In this document: in pieces, positions 18,382 through 34,215 of the stretch
How the letters are laid out: each line of letters opens with the position of its first letter
Position numbering within the stretch: position 1 is the stretch's first letter
Assembly: GCA_037179515.1 (NCBI GenBank)
Contig: JAXCGZ010017002.1
Coordinates: forward strand, 70,001 to 134,000
Source: Halocaridina rubra
Lineage: Eukaryota; Arthropoda; Malacostraca; Decapoda; Atyidae
Direction: 5' to 3'
Length of the DNA stretch: 64,000 nt
Translations under genes and position numbers: made by a program
The notes under the pieces: generated by a model
Databases searched by the model: none
What the model was told of the DNA's origin: nothing
The model's input: only the letters and a program-made list of their open reading frames with translations

Positions 18382-18385
<4 letters not shown>
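15467..18385 (+). mobile_element. Tigger-like element, family 1, copy c (carries transposase)
   Basis: About 2.9 kb between TA tracts. The left end (GCTGTATCGCTATTCACC) is a diverged family 1 terminus. The right end (GCGATAAGTGAGGGGTCACT) is the standard family 1 end. Three subterminal repeats occupy 15540-16190, one with the palindrome GATACCGGTATC at 15718-15729. The transposase pseudogene fills 16382-18136. It represents the parent type for copies b, d and f. Confidence 0.8.
16382..18136 (+). pseudogene. Tigger/pogo-type DDE transposase, inactivated
   Basis: This is the cut-and-paste transposase of family 1, similar to Tigger element-derived protein 1. It starts at ATG 16382 (MPPKCPTSSKASGSKPKLQR), leading into the HTH region, which breaks by frameshifts after about residue 30. 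The DDE domain reads on one frame from 16925. The first Asp is in FNMDETGLFWKRMP near 17030, the second in LIDNAGGHATD near 17370 and the third in TTSLIQPMD near 17450. Right after that Asp a TAA (17468-17470) replaces a probable CAA, and the same frame then runs open to 18136. The C-terminus is acidic (EEEEEQPEETHEEVEE). It is dead as written: one nonsense codon plus frameshifts in the DNA-binding part. Protein length and order otherwise fit the family. Confidence 0.88.

Positions 18386-18462
<77 letters not shown>
18386..18462. repeat. (TA)n microsatellite between two family 1 elements
   Basis: TA tract with one ATAATA break near 18457, joining copy c to copy d. Confidence 0.95.
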
Positions 18463-20039
18463 CAGCGTTCCTTCGTTATCGCGAAGGTTCTGTTCCGGGA
18501 CCTGGAGCGAGACAGGAATTTTCGCGAAGTAGGATCACCCTATATGTACATAGATATTTTAATTTATTTTTACGTTTACACTGTATAAACCCTCCCTGTA
18601 ATGTTAACAAACATTACAGTGATAGATAAACTTACTGTGAATGAGGTGGTATTGACATGACATACTCATGGACATAGGTATTTTACAATTATTTTTACGT
18701 TTTTACTGTATAAACCCTCCCTGCACTGTTAAAAAACCACCCTTTACTTTATAAATAACAGCATGCAACGTAAATTTATATGTACGTGATAGGTAAACTT
18801 ACCGTGAATGAGGTGGTAATGAGTTTGTAGACGCCAGAGGAAATTATTCCGCAGCCAATAACAGCTTTATGGCTGTTATTCATTGAGGCAAAAATAGCGG
18901 CCGACATCCGTAAACCTTTTTCCTTCTTTCAACATATCTAAGAGTTTCACCTTATCTGTTATGGTTAACATCTTCCTTTGCCGCTTAGGCTCACTACCAG
19001 AAGCCTTAGAAGATGAAGGATGGTTGGGAGGCATTGCAAAGGTTAAAATACCCGAGTAAAAAAATCACAAGCAAAACGTATTAATAAGCACAACGTGAAC
19101 GGAACGAGTGAGGTGAGACAATGAAAGATGGTGGGAGAACCAAACTTCAATGAAAAAGCCAATCAGACCCCATGATACAGATCTCTCACTCTTTCAGCCA
19201 ATAGCATTCCATGAACTATCTCACGTAGGTGCGAGCCTTTGTCCGAAACGCAGATACCGGTATCGTATTTTACATGGTGCAATACTGTTAGTATTTATGT
19301 TTTTTACTATCTTTTACTGTTTTATTATTTTTAGGCTAAGAAATACATTTTTTTATCAATAAAATCATGAAACTACTGGAAATTTTAATATATATGCTAG
19401 CTCTCGTAGGTGCGACCCCAATACATTGTACGCTGTCGGACAGTATTTCACATGATGCAATACTGTGAGCTATATATCTAAATTTATGTTTTTTACTATT
19501 TTTTACTGTTTTATTACTCTTAGGCTAGGAAATACTTGTTTTATCAATAAAATAATGAAAATTTCAATATGTACTAGCTCACGTAGGTGCGACCCTTTTC
19601 GTTTTCCGAAACGCTGATACCGGTATCGTATTTTACATAGTGCAATTCTGTTAGTATTTATGATTTTAACTATATTTTACTGTTTTATTATTCTTAGGCT
19701 AAGAAATACGTTTTTTCATCAATAAAATCATGAAACTACTGGAAATTTTAATATATGCTAGCTCACGTAGGTGCGACCCTTTGCGTTTTCCGAAAAGCTG
19801 ATACCGGTATCGTACTTTCTATGGTGCAGAGTTACATGTTCAAATTTATGTTTTTTTTTACCATATCTTACTGTTTTATTATTCATAGGCTAGGAAATAA
19901 ATTTTTTTTTTCAATAAAAAATGAAAATAATGGAAATTTTTATTTTTTTAATATTTTAACATTTTGCATATACCCCCCCCCAAAAAAAAAAAATTATTTG
20001 CCAAAAAATATCGCGATACAGTGAATTCGCGAGGGAAGA

Positions 20040-22178
20040 AACACACAGGAGATTACATCAAAATGAATGAGCTTTTTGCAGTTATTGACTGGAGAACCAT
20101 ATTTTACAACAAATCTGTACAGGAAATGTATGGCATCTTTTGTGAGAAACATGGGAAGATAGTAGATTGCTGCATACCTGTCACCAAAGTAGGTGTAATT
20201 CATGCCAGAGAGAAATGGTTCGATAACGGGTGTAAAAGAGCTAAGGAGTGGAGATACAAATGCTGGAAAAGTTATAGGAGGAGAAAAAACATAAATGCCT
20301 GGCAAACCTACAAAAGAGCAAGAAATGAATACCTAAGTAAAAGGAGAGAGGCAGAGAGAGACTATGAGAGGGACATCACCAGGAAGGCTAAAGAAAATCC
20401 CAAGCTTTTCCACAGCTTTATCAGAGGAAAACTGAAGGTAAAAGAACAGGTTTTAAGGCTAAAGAGAGCGGTTGGAAGCATCACTGAGACGGATGAAGAG
20501 ATCTGCAAAGAATTGAACAAGGAGTTTCAGTCAGTATTTACAGTAGAAAATACCCCACCCCCTCAGCTTGCAGAGATAGAAGCTCAAGGGCCGGTATTAG
20601 AGAACGTCAACCTTACAGCCACAGAGGTATGCAAAGCGCTGATGGATTTAGATGTTCATAAAGCTACAGGTCCTGATGACATATCCCCTCATGTGCTTAA
20701 AAAATGTGCAAACTCAATATCAGTGGCACTAAGTATCATATTTAAAAAGTCACTGGAGTCAGGGGAGATTCCAAGATGCTGGAAACAAGCAAATGTGATA
20801 CCTATCTTCAAAAAGGGAAGGAGGGATAAGGCTCTGAACTATAGACCAGTTTCCTTGACCAGCATAGTTTGCAAAGTAATGGAGAAACTACTAAGGAAAC
20901 ATATCTCTCTTCACTTGGAATCCTTCAACTTTTTGTCAGTGAGGCAACATGGCTTCAGAGAAGGTAGATCAGTAACAAACTTATTAGAATTCTATGATGA
21001 GGTAAGCCGAATCTTACAGGAAAGAGAGGGCTGGGCAGATTGCATTTTCCTAGACTTCCAGAAAGCGTTTGACACTCTTCCACATGGGAGATTTATTAGG
21101 AAACTGCAAGCAATGGCTAGAATAGGTGGAAATGTTTTGGAATGGATAAAAACTTACTTAGAAGGAAGGGAACAGAGGGTTAGAGTAAGACACTCAGTGT
21201 CTGAATGGAGAAGAGTTAGTAGTGGAGTTCTACAGGGTTCAGTTTTAGGGCCACTTTTGTTCCTTGTATATGTAAATAACCTACCAGAGTCTGTAAATTC
21301 ATTCATGAATATGTTTGCAGATGATGCAAAGATTGTGAAGAAAGTAAAAAACGAGAACAATGGTAGAGAACTTCAGGAGGATCTAAATAATCTGCATGAG
21401 TGGTCAGAAAAGTGGCTAATGAAATTCAATACTTCAAAATGTAAGGTAATGAGAATGGGTACAAGTGCAAGAAGGCCCAAGCTTGACTACTCGGTGGCTG
21501 GAGTACAACTTCAAGAGACAGAAAATGAGAGAGATCTAGGAGTAAACATACTGGCAGATTTGTCTCCAGAAATACATATAAATGGCATAGTAAGGGCAGC
21601 ATATGCATTCTTATCAAATGTAAGGGTAGCCCTCAGGCACATGAACAAGGAAATGTTCAGAAATATTTATGTAACCTATGTGAGGCCAAAACTCGAATAT
21701 GCAGCCCCCTTTTGGAATCCGCACTTGAAAAAGCACATAGCTAAGCTTGAAAAAGTTCAGAGACATGCCACGAAACTGGTGCCAGAAATACGCAATCTCA
21801 GTTATGATGAGAGGCTGAGGGAATTAGACTTACCATCACTCAAAGCTAGAAAATTGAAGGGGGATATGGTGACAGTCTTTAAATTCCTTCATGGTTATGA
21901 TAGAGTGGATAGGGATCGATATTTTGATATGGCTGGCTCTAGAACTAGAGGTCATAGTTTGAAGCTTCGTAAGAAAACTTCTTTGCTGGATGTAAGGAAA
22001 TACTTTTTCAGTGTTAGAGTAGTTGATAATTGGAATTGGCTAAGCGAGGAGGTAGTAAATGCTATCTCCATCCATAGTTTTAAGGACAGGTATGATAAGT
22101 ATGACTAAGTATAAAATGGAAGCGATCAGGAGACGGGAAGATACGAGCTTTGGGCTCTTTCCCGTAAATACAATTAGG
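20040..22178 (+). mobile_element. 5'-truncated CR1/L2-like LINE
   Basis: It begins within the linker between endonuclease and RT and ends with a short 3' UTR (to about ...CAATTAGGTA) inside the Tigger copy d terminus. Family 1 sequence continues on both sides (CGCGATACAGTG to the left, GTGAAGGATCACTG to the right). There is no endonuclease domain and no poly(A). Exact junctions are uncertain by about 10 bp. Confidence 0.75.
20063..22108 (+). CDS. CR1/L2-like reverse transcriptase, uninterrupted 681-codon ORF
   Basis: This encodes the polymerase part of a non-LTR retrotransposon. A basic linker rich in Arg/Lys covers about residues 40-125. RT motifs follow: [28 protein letters not shown] and [16 protein letters not shown]. 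Next come [13 protein letters not shown], then [15 protein letters not shown] with the first catalytic Asp, [20 protein letters not shown] and [12 protein letters not shown], the active-site F-A-D-D. The C-terminal region has [17 protein letters not shown] and ends [20 protein letters not shown]. The ATG at 20063 is just the first Met; the frame is also open upstream into Tigger sequence, so no native start is implied. The ORF has no stop or frameshift, unlike every other LINE here. Without an endonuclease the copy itself cannot be autonomous. Confidence 0.85.
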   Translation: MNELFAVIDWRTIFYNKSVQEMYGIFCEKHGKIVDCCIPVTKVGVIHAREKWFDNGCKRAKEWRYKCWKSYRRRKNINAWQTYKRARNEYLSKRREAERDYERDITRKAKENPKLFHSFIRGKLKVKEQVLRLKRAVGSITETDEEICKELNKEFQSVFTVENTPPPQLAEIEAQGPVLENVNLTATEVCKALMDLDVHKATGPDDISPHVLKKCANSISVALSIIFKKSLESGEIPRCWKQANVIPIFKKGRRDKALNYRPVSLTSIVCKVMEKLLRKHISLHLESFNFLSVRQHGFREGRSVTNLLEFYDEVSRILQEREGWADCIFLDFQKAFDTLPHGRFIRKLQAMARIGGNVLEWIKTYLEGREQRVRVRHSVSEWRRVSSGVLQGSVLGPLLFLVYVNNLPESVNSFMNMFADDAKIVKKVKNENNGRELQEDLNNLHEWSEKWLMKFNTSKCKVMRMGTSARRPKLDYSVAGVQLQETENERDLGVNILADLSPEIHINGIVRAAYAFLSNVRVALRHMNKEMFRNIYVTYVRPKLEYAAPFWNPHLKKHIAKLEKVQRHATKLVPEIRNLSYDERLRELDLPSLKARKLKGDMVTVFKFLHGYDRVDRDRYFDMAGSRTRGHSLKLRKKTSLLDVRKYFFSVRVVDNWNWLSEEVVNAISIHSFKDRYDKYD

Positions 22179-22202
22179 TAATCACAATAGAGTGAAGGAT
22201 CA

Positions 22203-23485
<1,283 letters not shown>

Positions 23486-23740
23486 TATCTACCTTGGCTG
23501 TTTCCCCTTTTAAATGGGGGGTAGCCAACATCAAAAAAAGAAAACAATAATGGGATTACTTTGCTCTATGGGCAACGACGAAGGAGCTAGTGACCACTCA
23601 GATGGCACTGCTGGAGTGCCACAGTCCATCCTCCCGGCTCTTCCACAACCTGTGTCGCTTCACAACTGCCAACTCCCCTACTGCCCCTACCACAGGGCTA
23701 CCTCTGTAAGATGCAGCCCCCTGGTAACGGCAGATGCCCT

Positions 23741-25500
23741 TCAGAGCTGCGTCACAATTGCTCGCCACTCATTCCTATTCCTATCACACTCACTTGCTTC
23801 CCTCACATCCATCCTCCTATCATTCAGGGCTCTCCTTACTCCATCCATCCATCTAAACCTAGGCCTCCCTTTAGCATTTCTCCCATCATCTCTCGCATTC
23901 ATCACCTTTTTCAGCAGTCTTTCATCATCCATCCTTTCCACATGGCCAAACCATATCAGAACATTCATATCTACTCTGGCTGCAATTTCTCTCCTCACAC
24001 CCATTCTTGCTCTCACCACTTCATTCCTAACCCTATCAAACCGAGATACACCAATCATATTCCTCAGGCATTTCGTCTCAAACACATTTAGTTTCCGCCT
24101 CTCACTTACTTTCATACCCCATAACTCTGATCCATACATCACAGTTGGCACAACCACTTTCTCATACAAAACTTTTTTAACATTCATTTCCAACCCTCTA
24201 TTCTTCATCACTCCTTTCAACTCACTCAACACTTTACATCCTTCATTCACTCTGTGACATACATCTGCTTCCACTCCACCATTTGCAGCTATAACAAGCC
24301 TAAATACTTAAACTGATCAACTTCCTCAAGTGTCTCTCCATTCAACATAACCTTCAACCCAGCACCATCCTCATTTCTTGTACACCTCATAACCTTACTC
24401 TTTCCCACATTCACTCGCAACTTCCTTCTCTCACACACCATTCCAAATTCTGACACTAACTGACACAGCATCTCCTCTGAATCTGCCACTATCACAGTAT
24501 CATCTGCAACCATTCTCAAACCTCGACCACGCACTCGCTCATTCACCTCTCTTACGACTTCATCAATATACAAATTGAACAGCCATGGTGACATCTCACA
24601 TCCCTGTCTCAGTCCCACACCCACTGGAAACCACTCACTCACTTCATTCCCTACCCTAACACAAGCTACTGCCCTCATACAAACTCTTCACTGCATGTAA
24701 CAATTTACCTTTAATTACATATAATCTCAAAACATTCCACATTGCATCTCTTTCAGCTCTATCATACGCTTTCTCTAGATCCAAAAATGCAAAATACACA
24801 TCCTTACCCTTTGCTAAATATTTCTCACATAAATACCTAACTATAAAAAACAGATCTATACAACCTCTATCTCCTAAAACCACTCTGCACTTCTGCGATC
24901 ACATTTTGTGTCCTATCCCTAATCCTATTAACCAGTATCCTACCGTACACTTTTCCTACCACACTCAACAAACTTATTCCCCTAAAATTACTGCATTCAT
25001 GCACATCTCCCTTACCTTTGTATAGGGGCAATATACAAGCAATTACCCATTCCACTGGCACCATTGACAATACAAAGCATATATTAAACACTTTCACTAA
25101 CCATTCCAATGCAGTCACACCTTCTTTCAACATCTCCGCTCTCACACCATCCATTCCAGGTGCTTTATGAGCTTTCGCTTCATACAATGCCCTTTTCACC
25201 TCCTCTCTTGTAATCTCTCTCTCTCATTTTCATCTCCCATTACTAGCACTTGAACACCCCCCACTGCCACTATTGCTGCCTCTATCTTCCTCAACATTCA
25301 GCAGGCACTCAAAAAATTCTGCCCTTCTTTTCCTAGCATAGTTCCCTCTTAATATCTGTCCATTCACATCTTTCACTGTCTCTTCCATCCTCATTCCACC
25401 CTTCCTTACTCTCTTCATTTCTTTCCAAAACTTCTTTTTATTCTCCTCATTTGACCTACTAAAATCCTGTCCCCTCCTAAGATTTGCCAACCTTCTCTCT
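23741..25500 (-). pseudogene. RTE-like reverse transcriptase, broken (copy B)
   Basis: Motifs on the minus strand, in order, are HKAPGMDGVRAEMLKEG near 25150, FRGISLLSVVGKVYGR near 24980, FAFLDLEKAYDRAERD near 24790, and RQGCEMSPWLFNLYIDEVVR near 24600. After a gap, VADDTVIVADSEEMLCQ near 24500 carries the active-site ADD, and the C-terminal WFGHVERMDDERLLKKVMNA is near 23930. The frame changes at about 25230, 24870, 24660 and 24290. The segment before the ADD motif is shortened (GRGLRMVADDT against GRGLRRVDGDDNEWELNQLLFADDT-like in copy A), a small internal deletion. Inactive as written. Confidence 0.8.
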
Positions 25501-25748
25501 TCCTCTACCTGCCACTTGGCTTCAACATTTTTCTCCCTATATCATTCATACTTCTCCCTACTTTTACACTGCAGCCATGCCTCAAAAGCCCTCTTTTTCT
25601 CTTCCACCTTTATTCCACCACTCTCTGCCCCTCCTCATGCCATCTCCAACAAATCTTTCCACCCACATCGCTTGCATGTCCCACAAAACATTCTTTCATC
25701 AACCCCCATTCCTCCTCTAACTCCCCAACTTTTCTTTCTTTCACCCTG

Positions 25749-26560
25749 TCATATGCCACTCTCAACCTGTCCTGATATCCCTGTCTCTTCTCTGGCTTTT
25801 TCAACTCTTCCACCTTCAATATTTCCCCACTCTTTTGCTATTACCACTTTTGCTTCAACCAAAAAATGATCAGACATTCCAGCAGCCACTTGCACATCTT
25901 TCACTCTACCAATCATGCTCTTTGCTACCAACACATAATCCATCAATGCTCTTTCTATCACTCTTCCATTTGCCACTCTCATCCATGTATACTTATTTAA
26001 CTTCTTCTTGAAAAAACCATTACCTATCACCAACTTTTGCTCCACAAACATATCTAACAGTCTCTCGCCACTCTCATTTCCACTTGGTACCCCATACTTT
26101 CCTACAACACCTTCTACCTCTCCATCACCCACTCTGGCCTTCAAGTCACCCAACACAACTACATAGTTCCTTCTACTCAGACCATCCACACACCTAGTTA
26201 ACTCATTCCAGAATTCATCCCGCCCTTCCTCACTTCTCTCACATCCTGGTCTATACGCACTAACAAAAGCCCAACATTCCCTACCTATCCTAGCCTTCAC
26301 CCACATCAGCCTAGATGACACTTCTTTCCATTCCACTACCTTATTTACCATTCATTCACTCAGCAATAATGCCACACCTCTCGCTCTCCCCCTTTCAACC
26401 CCAGACACACTACCTGTCACATCACCAAATGCCACTTCTCCTTTTCCTTTCATCTTCGTCTCACACAATGCCAATACATCCATCCTCCTCCTACCAAACA
26501 TATATCCAATTTCACATCTTTGCTCTCTATCGTACTACAACCACGCACATTTTGACACCC
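25749..26560 (-). pseudogene. RTE-like AP endonuclease domain, broken N-terminus (copy B)
   Basis: The open part from 26351 reads WVKARIGRECWAFVSAYRPG, then VVVLGDLKARVG (the conserved GDxN-like step, here GDLKA with Lys for Asn), and MSDHFLVEAKV (the SDH motif). This is the exonuclease/endonuclease/phosphatase fold used for target nicking. Upstream, on other frames near 26400-26560, residues such as DVLALCETKMKG (the catalytic E-T-K motif) and GVALLLSEW are readable, so frameshifts separate the N-terminal third. Proteins annotated as craniofacial development protein 2-like share this domain. Confidence 0.7.
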
Positions 26561-26704
26561 CAAAACTAGAGTTTGGGGAGAAGTTATTCTCCCCTCTACT
26601 CCCCTTCTTCTTTGACATCTCGCAGGAGGTTAATACAAGGGAGGGGATTCCTAGTCCCCCACCCCGTCCACTTTTAGTCGCCTCTTACGACACGCAGGGA
26701 ATAC

Positions 26705-27694
<990 letters not shown>

Positions 27695-27977
27695 CTGTAC
27701 AGTAATCCCTCACTCTATCGCGAATGCACTATATCGCGATTTTTTTTTTTTTTTCCCAAGATGATTATGACACCAGGATGGGCCAAAAAATGATAAAATA
27801 AAACAGCATTTATCAGGCTGTAAAGAGAAACAGAGATGGAGAGTGTAATGACCTGTCAGATGTGAAGGGATTATAAAAGGTGTGTAATGAATATCCAGCT
27901 CTCTGCTGGGTTTTAATATACCTCTGCATTACTTTCATGATGTCTATTCTAATAATTCTCCTTAGATCTTATTATTA

Positions 27978-28009
<32 letters not shown>

Positions 28010-28070
28010 GACAATAATAATTTTCCTTTGATGATGATTGTTGAGATTATTATTATTATTATTATTATTG

Positions 28071-28265
28071 TAGTCGCCGTGGCTCAATCGGTAGCGTCTC
28101 CGACTCTGAGGCGTCAGGTCGAGGGTTCGCGCCCCGTCACAGTCTGAGGTTAGCAAGGGCATGTACTCAGCGTAAGGATTACATCTGCCAAAACAAGTCC
28201 TTCGCAAGAAGGCAACCGTCCTAGCCCTTGGTAGATAAGGGAGTCCGTGACGTAAAACCGGAACA
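28071..28265 (+). mobile_element. tRNA-derived SINE-A
   Basis: The head looks like a tRNA gene: an A-box-like TGGCTCAATCGGTAGC near 28080 and a B-box-like GAGGGTTCGCGCCCC at 28121-28135. The body (GTCACAGTCTGAGGTTAGCA...) ends in ACCGGAAC followed by (ATT)n. Copies in the other orientation are at 32512-32690 and 60225-60420. It is not a functional tRNA, as the 3' half cannot close a normal acceptor stem. Confidence 0.75.
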
Positions 28266-28744
28266 TTATTATTATCATTATTATTATTATTATTATTAAT
28301 ATTAAGGGCTCATCATTGTACATCTGTTGGTTTATTTACTTTAATAACTATGTATAGTGCCCCTCCCTTGTTGGCTGGGACAGAGAGAGTGTGGGGGGTT
28401 GGGTAGTATAGAATGTTGGAGAGAGAGAGAGAGAGACATCTTTAATTACCTCTTGTTCATTCAACCAAAACTACATTATTTATTGTTAAAATAATGGTTT
28501 AATTACAAATTCGTAATAATAATAAAATTAATAATAATAATAATAATAATCTCCACAATCATCATCAAAGGAAAATTATTTTTAATAATAATAATAATAA
28601 TATTAATAATAATAACAATAATAATATCTAAGGAGAATTTTTGGGATAGACATCATAAAAGTAATGCAGAGGTATATTAAAACCCAGCAGAGAGCTGGAT
28701 ATTCATTACACATCTTTTATAATCCCTTCACATGTGATAATTAA

Positions 28745-28994
<250 letters not shown>

Positions 28995-29152
28995 GATGAT
29001 TATGATCTTCTCTTATCGTAATCCTCTTTGTACTCGTGGAAGAAGTGTAAAAAAAAAAAGATTTTTTTTTTTAAGGTGTTCCTACTTTGCGAAAATTCAC
29101 CTATCGCAAAAGTTCCCAGAACCGAACGCTCGCGATAAACGAGGGATTTCTG

Positions 29153-29164
29153 TATATATATATA
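29153..29164. repeat. Short (TA)6 seam
   Basis: Six TA units are all that separate copy e from copy f. Confidence 0.9.
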
Positions 29165-30152
29165 CAGTGATCCATCGCTGGATCGCGTTTCCACTGTACC
29201 ACGGTTTTATTTTGGCAAATTATTATTTTTTGGGGGGTATATGCAAAAATATTAAAATATTAAAAAAATAAAAATTCTCAGTATTTTCATTTTTTTATTG
29301 AAAAAAACATATTTCATTATCTAATTGATAATAAAAATTTATTTCCCAGCCTACAAATAATAAAACAGTAAAAAACAGAAATTTAGATATATGTACGTAC
29401 AGTATAACTCACAGTATTGCATCATGCAAAATAGTGTCCGATAGCGTACAATGTATTGGGGTCGCAGCTACGTGAGCTAGCATATATATTTATATTTCCA
29501 GTAGTTTCATGATTTTATTGATAAAAAAACGTATTTCTTAGCCTAAGAATAATAAAACAGTAAAAAACATAAATACTAACAGTATTGCAACATGTAAAAT
29601 ACGATACCGCTATCAGCGTTTTGGACAAAGGCTCGTTCAGTCTAACTCACGTGTGCGCCGTGCACATTGTGCTTATTAATACGTTTTGCTTGTGATGTTT
29701 TTGCTTGCATATTTTAACCTTTGCAATGCCTCTCAAGCATCCTTCTTCTTCTAAGGCTTCTTGTAGTGAGCCTAAGCGGCAAAGGAAAATGTTAACCATA
29801 ACAGATAAGGTAAGTTTTCCTATCACGTACATATAAATTTATGTTGCATGCTGTTATTTATAAAGTAAAGGGTGGTTTTTTAACAGTGCAGGGAAGGTTT
29901 ATACAGTAAACGTAAAAATAATTGTAAAATACCTATGTACATGTGTATGCCATATAAATTTACACTTGCATGCTGTTATTTATGATGTAAAGGGTGGTTT
30001 CTTAACAGTACAGGGAGGGTTTATACAGTTTATACGGTGTAAACGTAAAAATAAATTAAAGTATCTATATACATATAGGCTGATCCTACTCCACGATTTT
30101 CCTGTCTCGCGCCGGGTCCCGGAACTGAACCCTCGCGATAATGGAAGAAACA

Positions 30153-30155
<3 letters not shown>
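29165..30155 (+). mobile_element. Non-autonomous Tigger-like element, family 1, copy f
   Basis: It starts CAGTGATCCATCGCTGG and ends GGAAGAAACACTG. The layout equals copy b. Subterminal repeats are followed at 29728-29814 by the start of the transposase (ATGCCTCTCAAGCATCC ... CCATAACAGATAAG), then GGTAAGTTTTCCTATCACG, the sequence that follows the transposase stop in copy c. It is a deletion derivative with the same breakpoint as copy b. Confidence 0.8.

Positions 30156-30157
<2 letters not shown>

Positions 30158-30231
<74 letters not shown>
30158..30231. repeat. (TA)n microsatellite between copies f and g
   Basis: Pure TA tract. Confidence 0.95.
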
Positions 30232-30233
<2 letters not shown>

Positions 30234-30280
30234 GTAAGCCCTCGCTATATCCCGGTTCACCTATCGTGGATTTTTTTTGG

Positions 30281-30317
<37 letters not shown>

Positions 30318-30838
30318 CAGATTAATGTGACACCAGGATGGGTCAAAAAATGATAAAATAAAACAGCCTTTATCAGGCTGTAAAGAGAAACAGAGATGGA
30401 GAGTGTAATGACCTGTCAGATGTGAAGGGATTATAAAAGATGTGCAATGAATATCCAGCTCTCTGCTGGGTTTTAATATACCTCTGCATTACTTTCATGA
30501 TGTCTATTCCAATAATTCTCCTTAGATCTTATTATTATTATTATAATTATTATTGGCAACAATAATTTTCCTTTGATGATGATTGTGGAAATTATTATCA
30601 TTATTATTATTATTATTATTATTAAGAGCTCATCATGGTTTATACATCTGTTGGTTTATTTACTTTAATAACTGTGTACAGTGCCCCTCCCTAGTTGGCT
30701 GGGACAAAGAGAGTGTGGGGGGATTGGGTAGAATAGAATGTTGGAGAGAGAGAGAGTTTTGGTTCATTCAACCAAAACTACATTATTTATTGTAAAAATA
30801 ATGCTTTAATTACACATTATTGTTAAAAATAATGATAA

Positions 30839-30869
<31 letters not shown>

Positions 30870-30989
30870 TACAATAATAAGATCTAAGGAGAATTTTTGG
30901 AATAGGCATCATGAAAGTAATGCAGAGGTATATTAAAACCCAGCAGGGAGCTGGATATTCATTACACATCTGACAGGTCATTACAAGGG

Positions 30990-31265
<276 letters not shown>

Positions 31266-31422
31266 GATGATGATGATCTTTTGTTATCGTAATCCTCTTT
31301 GTACTTGTGGAAGAAGTGTAAAAAAAAAAAAAAAAAAAAATTTTACGGTGTTGCAACTTTGCGGAAATTCACCTATCGTGGGCGGTCCCAGAACCGAACC
31401 CCCGCGATAAACGAAGGATTAT

Positions 31423-31680
<258 letters not shown>

Positions 31681-31689
31681 AAACCAGGT

Positions 31690-31870
31690 TTGTTTGTTTT
31701 TTTTTTAAACCACTTGAACAGGCAAGAAAACCGTCATCAACAGGTCCAGGCACCAAGGAAATACTGAGGTGAAAAAGTAAAAGTGTAAAGACAAGGCAAA
31801 AATAAGAGAATGATAAACAGAAAAGGATAGCCTGAAAGAATAGTTGAAAGTGTGATTTCCTTTTCTTAGT
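31690..31870 (-). repeat. LINE 3'-end-like fragment
   Basis: It starts with a T-run and reads CAACAGGTCCAGGCACCAAG, then AAAGACAAGGCAAAAATAAG. It parallels 350-530 and the 3' end of the LINE at 39983-42119. Confidence 0.45.

Positions 31871-32690
<820 letters not shown>

Positions 32691-32777
<87 letters not shown>
32691..32777. repeat. (TA)n microsatellite
   Basis: Pure TA tract immediately right of the SINE-A copy. Confidence 0.95.
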
Positions 32778-32780
<3 letters not shown>

Positions 32781-34024
32781 AGACCCTCCCATATCAAAGC
32801 ATAGTTCCCTATCAAGCCAGTGAAAACCATGGAAGTATTGAAGTACAGTTAATATATATGGATTCAAGGGGTGGTAAGCTTAACCCTTACACCCTTTTCT
32901 TTCAGCGGAGATTTTCATATCTTTGTCACCAGCTTCATAGTGTGTTATCGAGGTTTTTTCCTCCCATGTTCTTTTAAGTGCAGTTCCCAAGAGGGTGTTG
33001 CACATTCAAGTTTATAGGTTATGTAAATATTTGTATTTATATCTTATTCCTTATATATGAAGGACACCCATGTATATATGTATGAAGAATGCATTCACTA
33101 CCTTCTGTACCATTTGCATAGGTGTCTGGAGAAAAGTCTGCTAATTCATTGACTCCCCCAGAATTCTTCTAAGTTCTTTAAGTTCTTCTCGCTTATTTAT
33201 ACCTTAGCATTGATTTTTGCACCCTTGTACATTCTCACAACAAGCCTTTAATACTAATCGGACTACTGCTGTAGACTGTAAATCTTCCTGAAGTTCTTTT
33301 TCTATTTTTGCATTATTAAATTTACAGACTGGCAGATCCTTCACATATGTAAGGAACACGGCATTGGAGATGAGAGTTGCTTTGGTTCTAACCAGAATGG
33401 AACTATTTGGTGCTGCTCTTTTGGTGCTAAGCTGTTATGGCATAGCCCTTTTGGCACTAAGTTGCTTTGGCTAGGTTAGATTAGTTTAGTGCCACAAGGG
33501 CAAGGCCAGAACAGTGTATTGCCAAAAGAGTGGCACCAAATAGTACCCCTGTTTCTGGCTGGGTCTAGAGATTTGGAACTGTTCTTTGTAATAAACGATA
33601 TATCCTGCGGCATAGCAATGTTGTAAGAAAATGTTTGAGCGGTAATTCTAACCCACCTCATTGCAAAAAGGAGAGAAGGAGAATGGCCACTCTGCTCTGC
33701 TCTGCTGCTATTAGACTGGATCTAACCCAGCTTCAACTAAGAGGATAGCATTGTGAAGTAAGAGATAAAGAAAGAGTGAATATGGGAGGCACTCAACACT
33801 TCAGAATTTAACTGGGTTGTTATGATTAACATCACCTGATTCAAATCGATTTAAATCTGAGTAATAAAAATCTTTTATTTTTAATCAGAATGTTTTTTTT
33901 TATAAAATATGGTAATGAGTCTCATTTCATATTGGTAAATATACAGTTATGCAATTTAATCCAATTGAAATTGATGTAATTCTACTCCTAGAAATCATTT
34001 AGCTATTATATGCTCGTACTTGAT
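32778..34024. other. AT-rich DNA without a recognisable gene
   Basis: No gene seen. The only structure noted is the hairpin-forming inverted repeat at 33386-33562. Confidence 0.5.
33386..33562. repeat. Hairpin-forming inverted repeat, arms about 75 bp
   Basis: GAACTATTTGGTGCTGCTCT and GCCCTTTTGGCACTAA on the left pair with TTAGTGCCACAAGGGC and AGAGTGGCACCAAATAGTAC on the right. The arms span roughly 33386-33459 and 33486-33562 with a loop of about 26 bp. Pairing is imperfect. It may be a small MITE or a hairpin RNA source. Confidence 0.6.
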
Positions 34025-34215
34025 TATTTCCCCCTGAGGGAGGGGGTAATGATACTTACTCCATGTTCCCCTGCTTGTTGTAAAAGTCGACTACATGAGG
34101 TCGAGCAAGGGAACTGGGAATTCCTTCTGTATTTGCTTCCTGTAAAATGTCAATATATTTTTCTTTGACTCAGCCACCCCTCTTTAAAAGGGATGTATGG
34201 CTGTTGTATGTACTT
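34025..34215 (+). mobile_element. RTE-derived SINE
   Basis: Same family as 4441-4626: CCCCTGCTTGTTGTAAAAGTCG, CTGGGAATTCCTTC, then TTTGACTCAGCCACCCCTCT and AAAAGGGATGTATGGC. Confidence 0.6.

Noticed and set aside
19964..20062. ATG at 19964 as the start of the CR1-like protein
   Set aside because: This part is Tigger terminal sequence that happens to be open in the same frame; LINE similarity begins near 20045.
23514..24257. 247-codon plus-strand ORF, also 44603-45386 on the minus strand
   Set aside because: These are antisense shadows of the RTE reverse transcriptase C-terminus.
28071..28140. A functional tRNA gene
   Set aside because: A- and B-box-like motifs are present, but the cloverleaf does not close well and the sequence is repeated with a SINE body, so it is a tRNA-derived SINE head.
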